Virus record (IMG/VR): IMGVR_UViG_3300048062_000039
Span: 1 to 26,819 of that record
DNA from: a virus
Reading direction: 5' to 3' (one strand)
DNA length: 26,819 nt
Every line of letters begins with the position of its first letter. Positions within the stretch are counted from its first letter, which is position 1. Below are positions 15,783 to 22,459 of this stretch, in pieces. The notes below the pieces were generated by a model. It saw only the letters and a list, made by a program, of their open reading frames with translations. It ran no database searches and was not told where the DNA came from. A program made the position numbers and the translations under genes.

Positions 15783-16448
15783 CTAAGCTGCGTCTTGTTC
15801 GCCTAAGTTTGTCCATGATGTACTTGGATTAGTTTGTTCTGTCCAAGTTTCGTCTGCTACTATTTGATCGGTCCAAGTCTCACCAGGAACAATAATATCT
15901 TCCCATTTTAGACCACCAACTGCATTAAATCCACTTGTTTGTGCAATTACAGATGCGCCTGTTAATACAAGCCCACCTAACGCATTAAATCCGCTGGTTT
16001 GTTCAAACACTCCTTCACCAACTACAGTAAACCTGCCTGTAGCTGTCATGCTTGATACAGATGATATTACAGATGCACTGCGGTCTATCTGTCTACCTGT
16101 TGCTGTCATATCAGAACTTGCTGATATAGTTGCAGATCCTAAGTCTATTTGTGTGCCTACTGCTGAAGCGCTAGATGTTGCTGATATGGTTGCAACACCA
16201 TCAAGTATAATTCCACCGATTGCTGTAAATCCAGATGTACCAGCAATGGTAGATGCGCCTGTTATTACAAATCTACCTGTTGCTGTAGTGTCTGAAACTG
16301 CTGCTATAGTTGATGCACCAGTAATAACAAATCTACCATCCGCTGTTGCAGACGATGTTTGTGCTATTGTGGATGCGCCAAAATGATATACAGGAGTTCC
16401 GTAATTGGACTTTCCGTATGTATATTCACCATAGCCTACTGAGGCCAT
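15783..16448 (-). CDS. Repeat protein with eight tandem 20-aa units, probable fibre/structural
   Basis: 221 aa. After a short Gly/Tyr-rich head (GYGEYTYGKSNYG), eight units of exactly 20 residues run from 24 to about 183, each like GASTIAxTSxxTAxGRFVIT. Units begin at 24, 44, 64, 84, 104, 124, 144 and 164 with no length changes. The C-terminus has three Trp repeats (ETWTDQ, ETWTEQ, TSWTNL). The regular period with Ile/Val strands and small residues suggests a repetitive beta structure, such as a solenoid or trimeric shaft. It lies between the S74 fibre (12-nt gap) and another fibre-like gene (4-nt gap), so it is probably a tail or decoration component. No enzyme motif. Confidence 0.8.
   Translation of the reverse strand: MASVGYGEYTYGKSNYGTPVYHFGASTIAQTSSATADGRFVITGASTIAAVSDTTATGRFVITGASTIAGTSGFTAIGGIILDGVATISATSSASAVGTQIDLGSATISASSDMTATGRQIDRSASVISSVSSMTATGRFTVVGEGVFEQTSGFNALGGLVLTGASVIAQTSGFNAVGGLKWEDIIVPGETWTDQIVADETWTEQTNPSTSWTNLGEQDAA
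15900..16379 (-). repeat. Eight in-frame tandem 60-bp repeats
   Basis: The stretch encodes residues 24-183 of the repeat protein as eight units of 60 bp. The phase is perfect but the DNA has diverged, so units are recognised at protein level. The unit core is G-A-S-T-I-A followed by a T-S pair and G-R-F or G-G-L. Divergence of DNA with fixed period argues for selection on protein structure, not recent expansion. Confidence 0.75.
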
Positions 16449-16452
16449 GATA

Positions 16453-16845
16453 TTAAGCTAATGTTATATCTAAATCGCCAGCGTCAAATCTGAATACATC
16501 ACCAGAGCTTACAGTTTTAGATGTTGTTAAGTTTGCGTAAGCTAATAAATTTCCGCCTGATGAAGCATCTAAAATACCAACTGCAACTACAGTTCCATAA
16601 TCTGCTGTAGCTGTTGGATATTCAATCGCAGCTGAGTTTGTTGCTGTGGTAGGATCAGTACCAGATACGGTAAATGTAGCAGTTTGTCTTGCATAAGCAC
16701 CGCCTGATACTTCTGTACCACCACCTGTATCTGTAGGTGCTACAGTATATAAAGCAACATATAATGTTGATGGTGCTGTATAAGCATTACCACCAAATAC
16801 ATGGTCTAATACTTTATCTTCTAAATAATCACTAAATCCAGCCAT
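16453..16845 (-). CDS. Small tail fibre-like protein
   Basis: 130 aa, ATG with TAGGAGAT upstream. It begins GFSDYLEDKVLDHVFGG and continues YTAPSTLYVALYTVAPTDTG, SGGAYARQTATFTVS, YGTVVAVGILDASSGGNLLAYANLT and ends SGDVFRFDAGDLDITLA. This is a very common phage family usually annotated as tail fibre protein; the DYLEDxxLDHVFG start and AGDLxITL end are its marks. It is compact and beta-rich and lacks a shaft, so it may be a fibre base, adaptor or decoration part. It lies between the adaptor and the repeat protein. Confidence 0.85.
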   Translation of the reverse strand: MAGFSDYLEDKVLDHVFGGNAYTAPSTLYVALYTVAPTDTGGGTEVSGGAYARQTATFTVSGTDPTTATNSAAIEYPTATADYGTVVAVGILDASSGGNLLAYANLTTSKTVSSGDVFRFDAGDLDITLA

Positions 16846-16853
16846 TTTATCTC

Positions 16854-17504
16854 CTAATTATTATTCCAATAATAAATCTTTTTACCAGATTTGCCATAAG
16901 TTCTTCTTCTTTGCATTAGAGAGCCTTTGCCAAATTCTGCTTTCTCTTGTTCCATTCTCATCTCTTCTAATGCTTTTTCAAATTGTGCTGTGAATAACGG
17001 CACTCTTTCATCTTCCATTAGATAGATAGAAGCGTGTTTTAAAGCACCATATAAGTAAGCATCTGGATATCCTGTGGATATAAAGTTCGTTGTATTAGAA
17101 CTGCTTAAAGCATCAATAGTGCCATAGTATGTTAATTGTAGCGTATAACTTGCATCAGGGGTAGGTGCTAATTCTAAAGTATTATCTACAAGTGCATAAT
17201 ATATTGGTTGACCAGTTACATTATTATTAGATTTTCTATAGACATCTAATGATTCTATAGACTGTTGAAATAATGGTCTAAAGTCATTTGAGGTAATTTC
17301 TACATTAATAGCTTCTAACCAGTCTGTTGGTAATGACATATATTGTGCATCTGCTGTAGCAGTAGCACGTTTAATCATATCCTTAGTTCTTAATCTTCTA
17401 TTAAATTCACCTTCTGTTGCATCAATAAAAAAGTCTAACTGGTCTGTTAAATCTGATCTATTTAAAAAATTTGCAATATTAGTTTTTAATTCATCGTATG
17501 TCAT
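16854..17504 (-). CDS. Head-tail adaptor (SU10 adaptor-like)
   Basis: 216 aa, ATG in an ATGA overlap with the preceding gene. The N-terminal half is helical (YDELKTNIANFLNRSDLTDQL, then FIDATEGEFNRRLRTKDM), a central beta section includes YMSLPTDWLEAINVEI and LELAPTPDASYTLQLTYYGTI, and a helix YLYGALKHASIYLMEDERVP precedes a charged coiled tail. This order matches the phage adaptor proteins of the SU10 type (gp4/gp11-like), which form the ring under the portal. Its place between capsid and tail genes agrees. Confidence 0.85.
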   Translation of the reverse strand: MTYDELKTNIANFLNRSDLTDQLDFFIDATEGEFNRRLRTKDMIKRATATADAQYMSLPTDWLEAINVEITSNDFRPLFQQSIESLDVYRKSNNNVTGQPIYYALVDNTLELAPTPDASYTLQLTYYGTIDALSSSNTTNFISTGYPDAYLYGALKHASIYLMEDERVPLFTAQFEKALEEMRMEQEKAEFGKGSLMQRRRTYGKSGKKIYYWNNN

Positions 17505-17791
17505 ACTTTACCTTTCCATGTTCTGAAGGGTTTGTTATCTGAATGGTTTAACCATTTCTTCCATTGTGCAGAGTCTTGCGACCATCCTTCTCTTAAAGCT
17601 TTTTGATATATTACCATGGGAACTTCTGCAACATGACGAAAATCTTTACCTGGTGTATGTTCAGATAAACGCTTCACATAGTCTAATGTTGGTTGTATAT
17701 CTTGTTTTGTTTGATAAACAACCCTGTCATCTTCTGTAGCAAATACAGATTTTATACCTTGCCTATGATCTATTAATGTTGTTTTTGCCAT
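17501..17791 (-). CDS. Small conserved protein between capsid and adaptor
   Basis: 96 aa, ATG at 17789-17791. The C-terminal half, HVAEVPMVIYQKALREGWSQ then WKKWLNHSDNKPFRTWKGKV, is a conserved phage pattern seen just ahead of adaptor genes. The N-terminal half (YQTKQDIQPTLDYVKRL) is helical. No ribosome site is seen; upstream lies the terminator of the capsid gene and then TGCTAAAAT, an extended -10-like sequence placed such that RNA might begin at or beside the ATG. A virion assembly role is likely from position; function unknown. Confidence 0.78.
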   Translation of the reverse strand: MAKTTLIDHRQGIKSVFATEDDRVVYQTKQDIQPTLDYVKRLSEHTPGKDFRHVAEVPMVIYQKALREGWSQDSAQWKKWLNHSDNKPFRTWKGKV

Positions 17792-17797
17792 GTATGA

Positions 17798-17806
17798 ATT
17801 TTAGCA
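17798..17806 (-). promoter_or_regulatory. Possible extended -10 element downstream of the capsid terminator
   Basis: On the minus strand TGCTAAAAT directly follows the terminator T-run and ends seven bases before the ATG of the next gene. There is no convincing -35 element. If used, RNA would start at about the ATG, giving a leaderless message, in line with the missing ribosome site. It shares GCTAAAAT with the intergenic region before the scaffold gene. Weak evidence. Confidence 0.25.
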
Positions 17807-17807
17807 C

Positions 17808-17835
17808 AAAAAAAAGGGAAGCCGAAACTTCCCTT
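17808..17835 (-). terminator. Intrinsic terminator after the major capsid gene
   Basis: Read on the minus strand, AAGGGAAG (17828-17835) pairs perfectly over 8 bp with CTTCCCTT (17814-17821) around the loop TTTCGG, and a run of T follows (17808-17815 is all A on the plus strand). It lies 23 nt past the capsid stop. It is the only strong hairpin-plus-T terminator noticed in the window. It likely limits but does not abolish transcription into the adaptor and tail genes. Confidence 0.85.
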
Positions 17836-17858
17836 AAAGCTTATTGATTAAACTTATC

Positions 17859-18794
17859 TTATGATACGTTTAAGTCAGCAACGACACCGTGAGCAGCTTC
17901 GTTAGATACTTCTAATCCATACTCACATACAATCATTTTTGTTTCAGCATCGCCTATTGTAGCAATATCAACAGTTTGGAAGTCTCTTAGGTAAGATACT
18001 TTCGCAAACTCTGGATCTACTAACAATAAAGTTCTTTCTCTACTTCTGTTTGATGGAACGATTTTTAGTTCACCAAAGTCAGATGAATAGATAGATACTG
18101 AAGCTTCGACTGTATTAGCGTCAACAAACTGTCTAGCTTGTGTTCTTCCTGTGAAACCAGAAATAACTTGTTTGTTGTGTGGACCACAAATAGCCATGTT
18201 TGGCTCTGCACCACTAGCAAACATTTGCTGTAATACGTCTTTTAAAAGATCTTCTGTAAGGTCTCTTTGTGTACCGTCTGTTGGAGCAGCACCACCACCA
18301 GTAGAAGCACCTGTAGCACCTCTTGATTCGTTGGTTGTAATCCAAGATTCAAAACCACCAGTTACCCTAGCTGTTGAAGCGTCACCAGTTGTTTTGTCTC
18401 CATTTTTACATAGAGCTTCTTCCATGTCTCTTTTAAGAGCTTTAGCCATAATAGCTAGTTGGTGAGCCATTTCTGATCTCTTACCAGCTGGGTCTGAAGC
18501 GTCTTGTGAGCCTGTTACAGTAGCATCTCTGCTTGAAATCATAGCAACATTACTTACTCTTGATGTAGCAGTAGCTGTTGATCTTGAAAGCTCAAAACCC
18601 TCTAACTGTCCACTAGCACTTGGAGTTGGTAATACTTCTGTTTGCCAATCAAACACTACGTTTTTAATATTTCTTTTGCCTATTGATGACATAAAAGGTG
18701 TTTGCATAGGAGAGATGTTGTAAATAATATTACTTAAATCTTCTCTGTCAGCTGTAGCCGAATATGTGTCAAAAGCGTTAGTTACTTTAGCCAT
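17859..18794 (-). CDS. Major capsid protein (SU10 / DUF5309 type)
   Basis: 311 aa, ATG with AAAGGAA eight bases upstream. The N-terminus NAFDTYSATADREDLSNIIY followed by ISPMQTPFMSSIGK and VFDWQTEVLP is the signature of the SU10-like major capsid family (DUF5309), an HK97-fold protein. Later features include ISSRDATVTGSQDAS, an E-loop-to-spine region with MAHQLAIMAKALKRDMEEAL, and a beta-rich C-terminus (LLLVDPEFAKVSYLRDF). It follows a scaffold gene by 18 nt and is followed by a strong terminator, which fits a gene needing high, separately controlled expression. Length fits the family. Confidence 0.93.
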   Translation of the reverse strand: MAKVTNAFDTYSATADREDLSNIIYNISPMQTPFMSSIGKRNIKNVVFDWQTEVLPTPSASGQLEGFELSRSTATATSRVSNVAMISSRDATVTGSQDASDPAGKRSEMAHQLAIMAKALKRDMEEALCKNGDKTTGDASTARVTGGFESWITTNESRGATGASTGGGAAPTDGTQRDLTEDLLKDVLQQMFASGAEPNMAICGPHNKQVISGFTGRTQARQFVDANTVEASVSIYSSDFGELKIVPSNRSRERTLLLVDPEFAKVSYLRDFQTVDIATIGDAETKMIVCEYGLEVSNEAAHGVVADLNVS

Positions 18795-18812
18795 TTTTAT
18801 ATTCCTTTAAAA

Positions 18813-19823
18813 TTAAATTAATTGTTCAAATACTTTAGCCGCATCTGAGGTTTTCCCAGTTTTGGCCAACCTTTGTTTTGCTTTCTTCACAGGTGTTGTC
18901 GTTTTTGGTCGGTTAGTCGTACCAGGTCTCGCAACTCTTGCTGGTGCTTTTTGTGTTGGTTTTTTCTTTGTGGCTTCAACTGTTCGAGAGTTTAACCAAG
19001 CATTTCTTAAACCAAGCAAAGCACGATAATCATAAACCTGTTGTATCTCTTCAGGAGTATATTCCAACTCCTTCATTGCATACTCGCTAATAGCAGCTTT
19101 TTCTTTGGCAGCAACCTCTGGGTTTTGCCATTCTGGGATTATTTCAAGAAGTCTTTGATTGCCGTATTCAACTGCTTTTGCAATTTGTTCTTGCTGTTTA
19201 GCAAAGGCTTCTTGTTGAAGTCTTTGTTGTTCAGCACTTACAGCACTAAGCTTTTCTTTCTTTTCATCCCAAAGCTGTTTTTCGCGAACATAACCAACAG
19301 GATCATCTTCATACAAAGCGTTCCAATCTGGTTCGTTAGCCAATTCGCCCTTTAATTGGGCTTCCATCTTCGGTAACAACTGCGAATAAATCGCATCTCT
19401 TTGCGCTAACTCTGCTTGCTGCTGCTCAATAGTCTTACGCTGTTGAGAGAGTTCTTGTGTCTTGCGCGTATAATCTTGCTGACGAGAATATCCGTTGATA
19501 AGTTCATCTTGCGTCACCTCAACTTCTTGACCATCTACTTTTACTGTAAATGTCTGAGGTTGCAAGGCTTCCTCTTCAACATTGGTTTGTTCTTCATCCA
19601 GTTCTTCATCCTCTTCATCAAAACCCTCTTCATCTTCTACCTCTTCTTCAAAAGTTTCAGGTGCTTCGAGTTCTTCTTCAAGGACATCTTCTTCAACTAC
19701 TTCTTCTGTTTCTGTGACTGCATCCTCAACCTTTTCCTCTTCAGGGGTTAAGAAACTTTCAAACATAGAAGCAGCAACTTCCTTATCAGTTTGTAAAGCA
19801 GTCGGTTTTCCGTTATTGCTCAT
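18813..19823 (-). CDS. Capsid scaffolding protein
   Basis: 336 aa, ATG with AAGGAG upstream. Residues about 27-86 are extremely acidic (runs of Glu/Asp), then FTVKVDGQEVEVTQDELINGYSRQQDYTRKTQ (about 91-122, given here only in outline) is a motif common in phage scaffolds. A long Gln/Glu/Lys coiled coil follows (120-240), and the last 60 residues are very basic (TKKKPTQKAPARVARPG, TTPVKKAKQRLAKTGK). Acidic head, coiled coil and basic capsid-binding tail directly upstream of the capsid gene is the classic scaffold arrangement. It would be lost or cleaved on maturation; no protease is visible nearby. Confidence 0.88.
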   Translation of the reverse strand: MSNNGKPTALQTDKEVAASMFESFLTPEEEKVEDAVTETEEVVEEDVLEEELEAPETFEEEVEDEEGFDEEDEELDEEQTNVEEEALQPQTFTVKVDGQEVEVTQDELINGYSRQQDYTRKTQELSQQRKTIEQQQAELAQRDAIYSQLLPKMEAQLKGELANEPDWNALYEDDPVGYVREKQLWDEKKEKLSAVSAEQQRLQQEAFAKQQEQIAKAVEYGNQRLLEIIPEWQNPEVAAKEKAAISEYAMKELEYTPEEIQQVYDYRALLGLRNAWLNSRTVEATKKKPTQKAPARVARPGTTNRPKTTTPVKKAKQRLAKTGKTSDAAKVFEQLI

Positions 19824-19832
19824 ATAAATACT

Positions 19833-19850
19833 CCTTAATTGTATTTAAGG
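19833..19850 (-). promoter_or_regulatory. Small hairpin overlapping the scaffold ribosome site
   Basis: In the minus-strand RNA, CCTTAA (19845-19850) can pair with TTAAGG (19833-19838) around a six-base loop. The second arm contains part of the AAGGAG ribosome site of the scaffold gene. The stem is short and AT-rich, so its effect would be slight unless aided by other factors. The rest of the 62-bp gap holds a GCTAAAAT sequence and nothing else recognised. Confidence 0.25.
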
Positions 19851-19885
19851 GTATTTTAGCTTAATAATGTGTGAAAAGGGAAGGT

Positions 19886-20152
19886 TTAGCCGATTTTTCT
19901 AATTTTGTTTATATTAGCTTTTGTTAACTTACCTTTTTCTGCAATGATACGCAGATGTCTTTCAACCTCTGGTAATAGTAATAATGATCTGTGGATATCT
20001 TCTCTAGCAGTAACATCTGAGATATCTCTTGAATTTAACCAATGTGTTATATATTCGTTTTTAAGATTTTCTAATGCTTCTTTAAAAACTTCTGATGTTA
20101 ATATTTGTTCAGCTTGTGCAGCTTTAACTACTTCTTCGTGTGATACTGACAT
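19886..20152 (-). CDS. Small helical conserved phage protein
   Basis: 88 aa, ATG sharing one base with the stop of the preceding gene (TAATG). It is almost entirely helical: EEVVKAAQAEQILTSEVF, ALENLKNEYITHWLNS, then DVTAREDIHRSLLLLPEVERHL and RIIAEKGKLTKANINKI. This pattern (EAL..L..EY...W..S, T..RE..., ...HL..I...GKL) recurs in small phage proteins encoded next to head genes, function unknown. It ends 62 nt before the scaffold gene. A head assembly or packaging accessory is the best guess. Confidence 0.75.
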   Translation of the reverse strand: MSVSHEEVVKAAQAEQILTSEVFKEALENLKNEYITHWLNSRDISDVTAREDIHRSLLLLPEVERHLRIIAEKGKLTKANINKIRKIG

Positions 20153-21216
20153 TATGCAAATAATCCCATTGGTCTAGGTTGTTTTATTGAAAATCTACCG
20201 CCTGTTGGCCTATCCATAATTTTTGGGGTATCTACAATTAAAGGCCTATCCATAATTGATGGAGGTTTTATAAAAGGTATAAAAGGTATATCTATTGGTG
20301 GCACTTCTGCTGGTGGTATATTCATTGGCGGTAATGGAGGCATGATACCTGGTCCATAACCACGGTCTACTATTCTTTCATCAATTATTGGTCTGTCATC
20401 AATAAATATCTGATCGTTTATTTTTGGTGGTATATCTATTATATCCATTGGAGGTATATCCCTTATATCCATTGGAGGTAAGGGTGGTAGTACACCTGGA
20501 CCATATCCAAAGTCTTGTGGTGGGATTGGTTCTCTATCTATAGAGAAATCTCTACCTGTTGGAACTCCTGTAATTAAAGAATCAACATCCATTAAATCTC
20601 TGTTCTCTAAACCAGATATCATAGGTCTTTCCAAAACATCTCTATCTATAGAGAAATCTCTACCTGTAGGCACTTTGTTTTGAAAAAGTCCTCTTCCCTC
20701 ATCATAAACCCTTCTAAGACTTTCACCAGTTAAATCTACCCCACCAGTTCCTGTAATTCCAGCCTCTTTTGCTTTTTGAGACATATATTGCAGATTTTTA
20801 TTAATTTTCTCCAAATCAATATCAAATTCTCTTGTTGGAGGTAAAATTGGTGGAGGTGTAAGTCTTTCTACATCTCTAGGTATGTTTAATTGTTCTTGTG
20901 TATAACCACCTGGTTGTTCTGGAGAATAACTTACGCCTGGCGCAATGACTTGAGACATTGGTATGCCGCCTGCTATAGAACGCGCATAGTCAAAACCAGA
21001 ACGATATGTAGGATCTGAAACTGGTATTGTATAACTACCAAAATCATCTGGACCTAATTGTGGTCCTTGTTGTTGTTGTTGTTGAACTAAGTTAGCTAAA
21101 TTTTGTAAATAACCAGCATTAGGAATTCCTGTAAAATTCATACCCATTCCAGCAACTGGATTTTCTAAGGCTTGTGAACCTACTATATCTAATAAATCTT
21201 CTAGTTTTTGTGCCAT
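20152..21216 (-). CDS. Proline-rich repeat protein of unknown function
   Basis: 354 aa. The N-terminal part is mixed (LEDLLDIVGSQALENP, a Q6 run near 45-50), a helical piece lies at 130-152, and from about 180 it is dominated by Pro, Ile and Asp repeats. VPTGRDFSIDR occurs at 182-192 and 218-228, with a worn third copy at 337-344 (PTGGRFSI). GYGPG-x-x-PPLPPM occurs at 237-249 and 286-298, and IMDRP at 321 and 333. No enzyme or membrane motif is seen; the repeats suggest an extended, disordered binding region with SH3-like or linker motifs. It is between lysis genes and capsid genes, so a virion or assembly role is possible. No ribosome site is apparent. Confidence 0.75.
   Translation of the reverse strand: MAQKLEDLLDIVGSQALENPVAGMGMNFTGIPNAGYLQNLANLVQQQQQQGPQLGPDDFGSYTIPVSDPTYRSGFDYARSIAGGIPMSQVIAPGVSYSPEQPGGYTQEQLNIPRDVERLTPPPILPPTREFDIDLEKINKNLQYMSQKAKEAGITGTGGVDLTGESLRRVYDEGRGLFQNKVPTGRDFSIDRDVLERPMISGLENRDLMDVDSLITGVPTGRDFSIDREPIPPQDFGYGPGVLPPLPPMDIRDIPPMDIIDIPPKINDQIFIDDRPIIDERIVDRGYGPGIMPPLPPMNIPPAEVPPIDIPFIPFIKPPSIMDRPLIVDTPKIMDRPTGGRFSIKQPRPMGLFA
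20531..20667 (-). repeat. Pair of identical 29-bp direct repeats, each holding an inverted repeat
   Basis: 20531-20559 and 20639-20667 are identical over 29 bp, 108 bp (36 codons) apart and in the same frame, coding for the duplicated VPTGRDFSIDR segment. Each copy contains TCTCTAT, a 2-base spacer, then ATAGAGA, an inverted repeat. Identity through synonymous positions points to a recent duplication, gene conversion or selection on the DNA itself. Confidence 0.8.
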
Positions 21217-21217
21217 A

Positions 21218-21457
21218 TTATTGTGTAATTAGTTTGTCTATTTTAGCGTCTAGCTTATCTATACGCTCAATCACTCTATCCATATTCATTATCAATTCTT
21301 CTTTGGTAACGAATCGAATAGCAACTTCTTCTCTGGTCTTATTGAGTAGTATATCAACTCTTTTGATTTCTGTCGCGTTGGAGCGTACATTATAAATGAT
21401 AGGACCAAATACCAAGGTCATTATAATATTCCACAATAAAATAGAAGTTATTTCCAT
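21218..21457 (-). CDS. Single-TM plus coiled-coil membrane protein (lysis accessory?)
   Basis: 79 aa, ATG immediately after the stop of the endolysin (TAAATG), with GGAG upstream inside that gene. Residues 5-24 (SILLWNIIMTLVFGPIIYNV) form one membrane span; the remainder is a charged coiled coil (IERIDKLDAKIDKLITQ). This shape is seen in phage lysis accessories and in inner-membrane spanin-like proteins, but no outer lipoprotein partner with a lipobox is present. Its place after the endolysin supports a lysis role, not proven. Confidence 0.75.
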   Translation of the reverse strand: MEITSILLWNIIMTLVFGPIIYNVRSNATEIKRVDILLNKTREEVAIRFVTKEELIMNMDRVIERIDKLDAKIDKLITQ

Positions 21458-21829
21458 TTAGTAGCTCCACACATGAGGGCGTGGCCTACCTTGTGAGTCT
21501 TTTGATATGTCCAAGTGTATAAATCTTGCATTGCCTTTTTGGTTAATTCCTATGCCTGTAAATCCATAATCAGTTGCTTTTGATATTACTTCTAGTGCTT
21601 GCTCGCCTCTGAGTAATATGTCAGCAGCTATTCCTAATGCGTGCGTGCCTGGTTCAGATTTGACTTTTTCTATCGGATGATCTGCACATCTATATCCACT
21701 TGTTATTTTAAATGGAAAGCCTACATCGCTTCTTAGTAATTGTAACTTATCTATTAGTTCGTGTTCAATCTTATTTTCACCACAATGCTTGCAAGCGAAC
21801 TCTTCTAAACTAAAATTTTCCCAACTCAT
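21458..21829 (-). CDS. Endolysin, M15 family D,D-carboxypeptidase-like peptidase
   Basis: 123 aa, ATG in an ATGA overlap with the gene before. The family pattern is complete: NFSLEEFACKHCGE (6-18), ITSGYRCADHP (42-52), the metal-binding GTHALGIAADI (H63, D70) and RFIHLDIS (H105), ending RPRPHVWSY. This is the Peptidase_M15_3 type found in phage endolysins and zinc D-Ala-D-Ala or L-Ala-D-Glu peptidases. It has no signal peptide, so access to peptidoglycan needs a holin, and candidates lie in the next genes upstream. Cuts the peptide part of peptidoglycan at host lysis. Confidence 0.92.
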   Translation of the reverse strand: MSWENFSLEEFACKHCGENKIEHELIDKLQLLRSDVGFPFKITSGYRCADHPIEKVKSEPGTHALGIAADILLRGEQALEVISKATDYGFTGIGINQKGNARFIHLDISKDSQGRPRPHVWSY

Positions 21830-22188
21830 GTCTTTAATGACCTATATATAAAAAATGCTGATAGTAAACCAGCACCAACTCCTGTTGCTAGAGCTTCAGT
21901 CCAAAATGCTCCAAAGTGAGTTGGATGTACTAATAAATCTGCTACAAACGTGCAGACACCTAAAATAATTGCTGGTGAATATTTATGTTGCATAAAGTTT
22001 TGATACCAAGATTTCTTGGTTAGTGAGGCTAAAGTAGCTGCAATAATACCAGTTACATTAGCTTTCCAAAAATGGGTAAGGGTTAATGCTGATAAATCAC
22101 CTTCAACCATCATAGGGTAACAAACAGCAAATGCTTTTGCCCAGTTTTGATAGAACTCAGTATTTTTAATTTTATTTATTATTTGCAT
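21826..22188 (-). CDS. Multi-span membrane protein, possible holin
   Basis: 120 aa. An amphipathic N-terminus (INKIKNTEFYQNWAKAFAVCY) is followed by about three hydrophobic spans, near 43-58 (ANVTGIIAATLASLT), 70-87 (YSPAIILGVCTFVADLLV) and 95-116 (FWTEALATGVGAGLLSAFFIY). Small size, three spans, a positive C-terminus and position directly upstream of the endolysin fit a holin. A GTA-type holin-like gene also lies two genes upstream, so this one may be an antiholin or pinholin partner. Overlaps the TM/coiled-coil gene before it by 17 nt. Confidence 0.7.
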   Translation of the reverse strand: MQIINKIKNTEFYQNWAKAFAVCYPMMVEGDLSALTLTHFWKANVTGIIAATLASLTKKSWYQNFMQHKYSPAIILGVCTFVADLLVHPTHFGAFWTEALATGVGAGLLSAFFIYRSLKT

Positions 22189-22459
22189 TTTGTTTCTTAT
22201 ATGCCTTTAGTTCTGTTCTTAAAATAATAACTTCTTTTTCTAATTTTATCACCTGTTCTTCTAATGTTCTTATGTCAGGAAATATATATTTGTTTTGGTT
22301 GGCTCTAAGATTTTGTGTTTCCCTAAGATTAAAAGATATTCTTTCGCTTGTATGTGCATAACCCCATACAGCTACAGATATAACGCCTATTATTTGTAAT
22401 AGATAGCTAAGAGATATACTTAAAGTTGATTTATCATCAACCTTGGCTATTCGGCTCAT
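22172..22459 (-). CDS. Single-TM protein with C-terminal coiled coil
   Basis: 95 aa, sharing one base with the holin-like stop. A short cytoplasmic lead is followed by one span (about 17-35, YLLQIIGVISVAVWGYAHT), a polar loop containing YIFPDIRTLEEQ, and a coiled coil (VIKLEKEVIILRTELKAYKK). This design recurs beside phage holins and endolysins and may mark an inner-membrane spanin or holin regulator. No second spanin component was found. It belongs to the lysis cluster by position and overlaps. Confidence 0.72.
   Translation of the reverse strand: MSRIAKVDDKSTLSISLSYLLQIIGVISVAVWGYAHTSERISFNLRETQNLRANQNKYIFPDIRTLEEQVIKLEKEVIILRTELKAYKKQNANNK

Noticed and set aside
15900-16379. Tandem repeats as a CRISPR array
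   Set aside because: Units are 60 bp, in frame, diverged, without spacers, and encode a repeat protein.
19582-19827. Plus-strand frame with long Ser runs
   Set aside because: It is the reverse reading of the Glu-rich codons of the scaffold gene (GAA/GAG read as TTC/CTC neighbours giving Ser), with no ribosome site.
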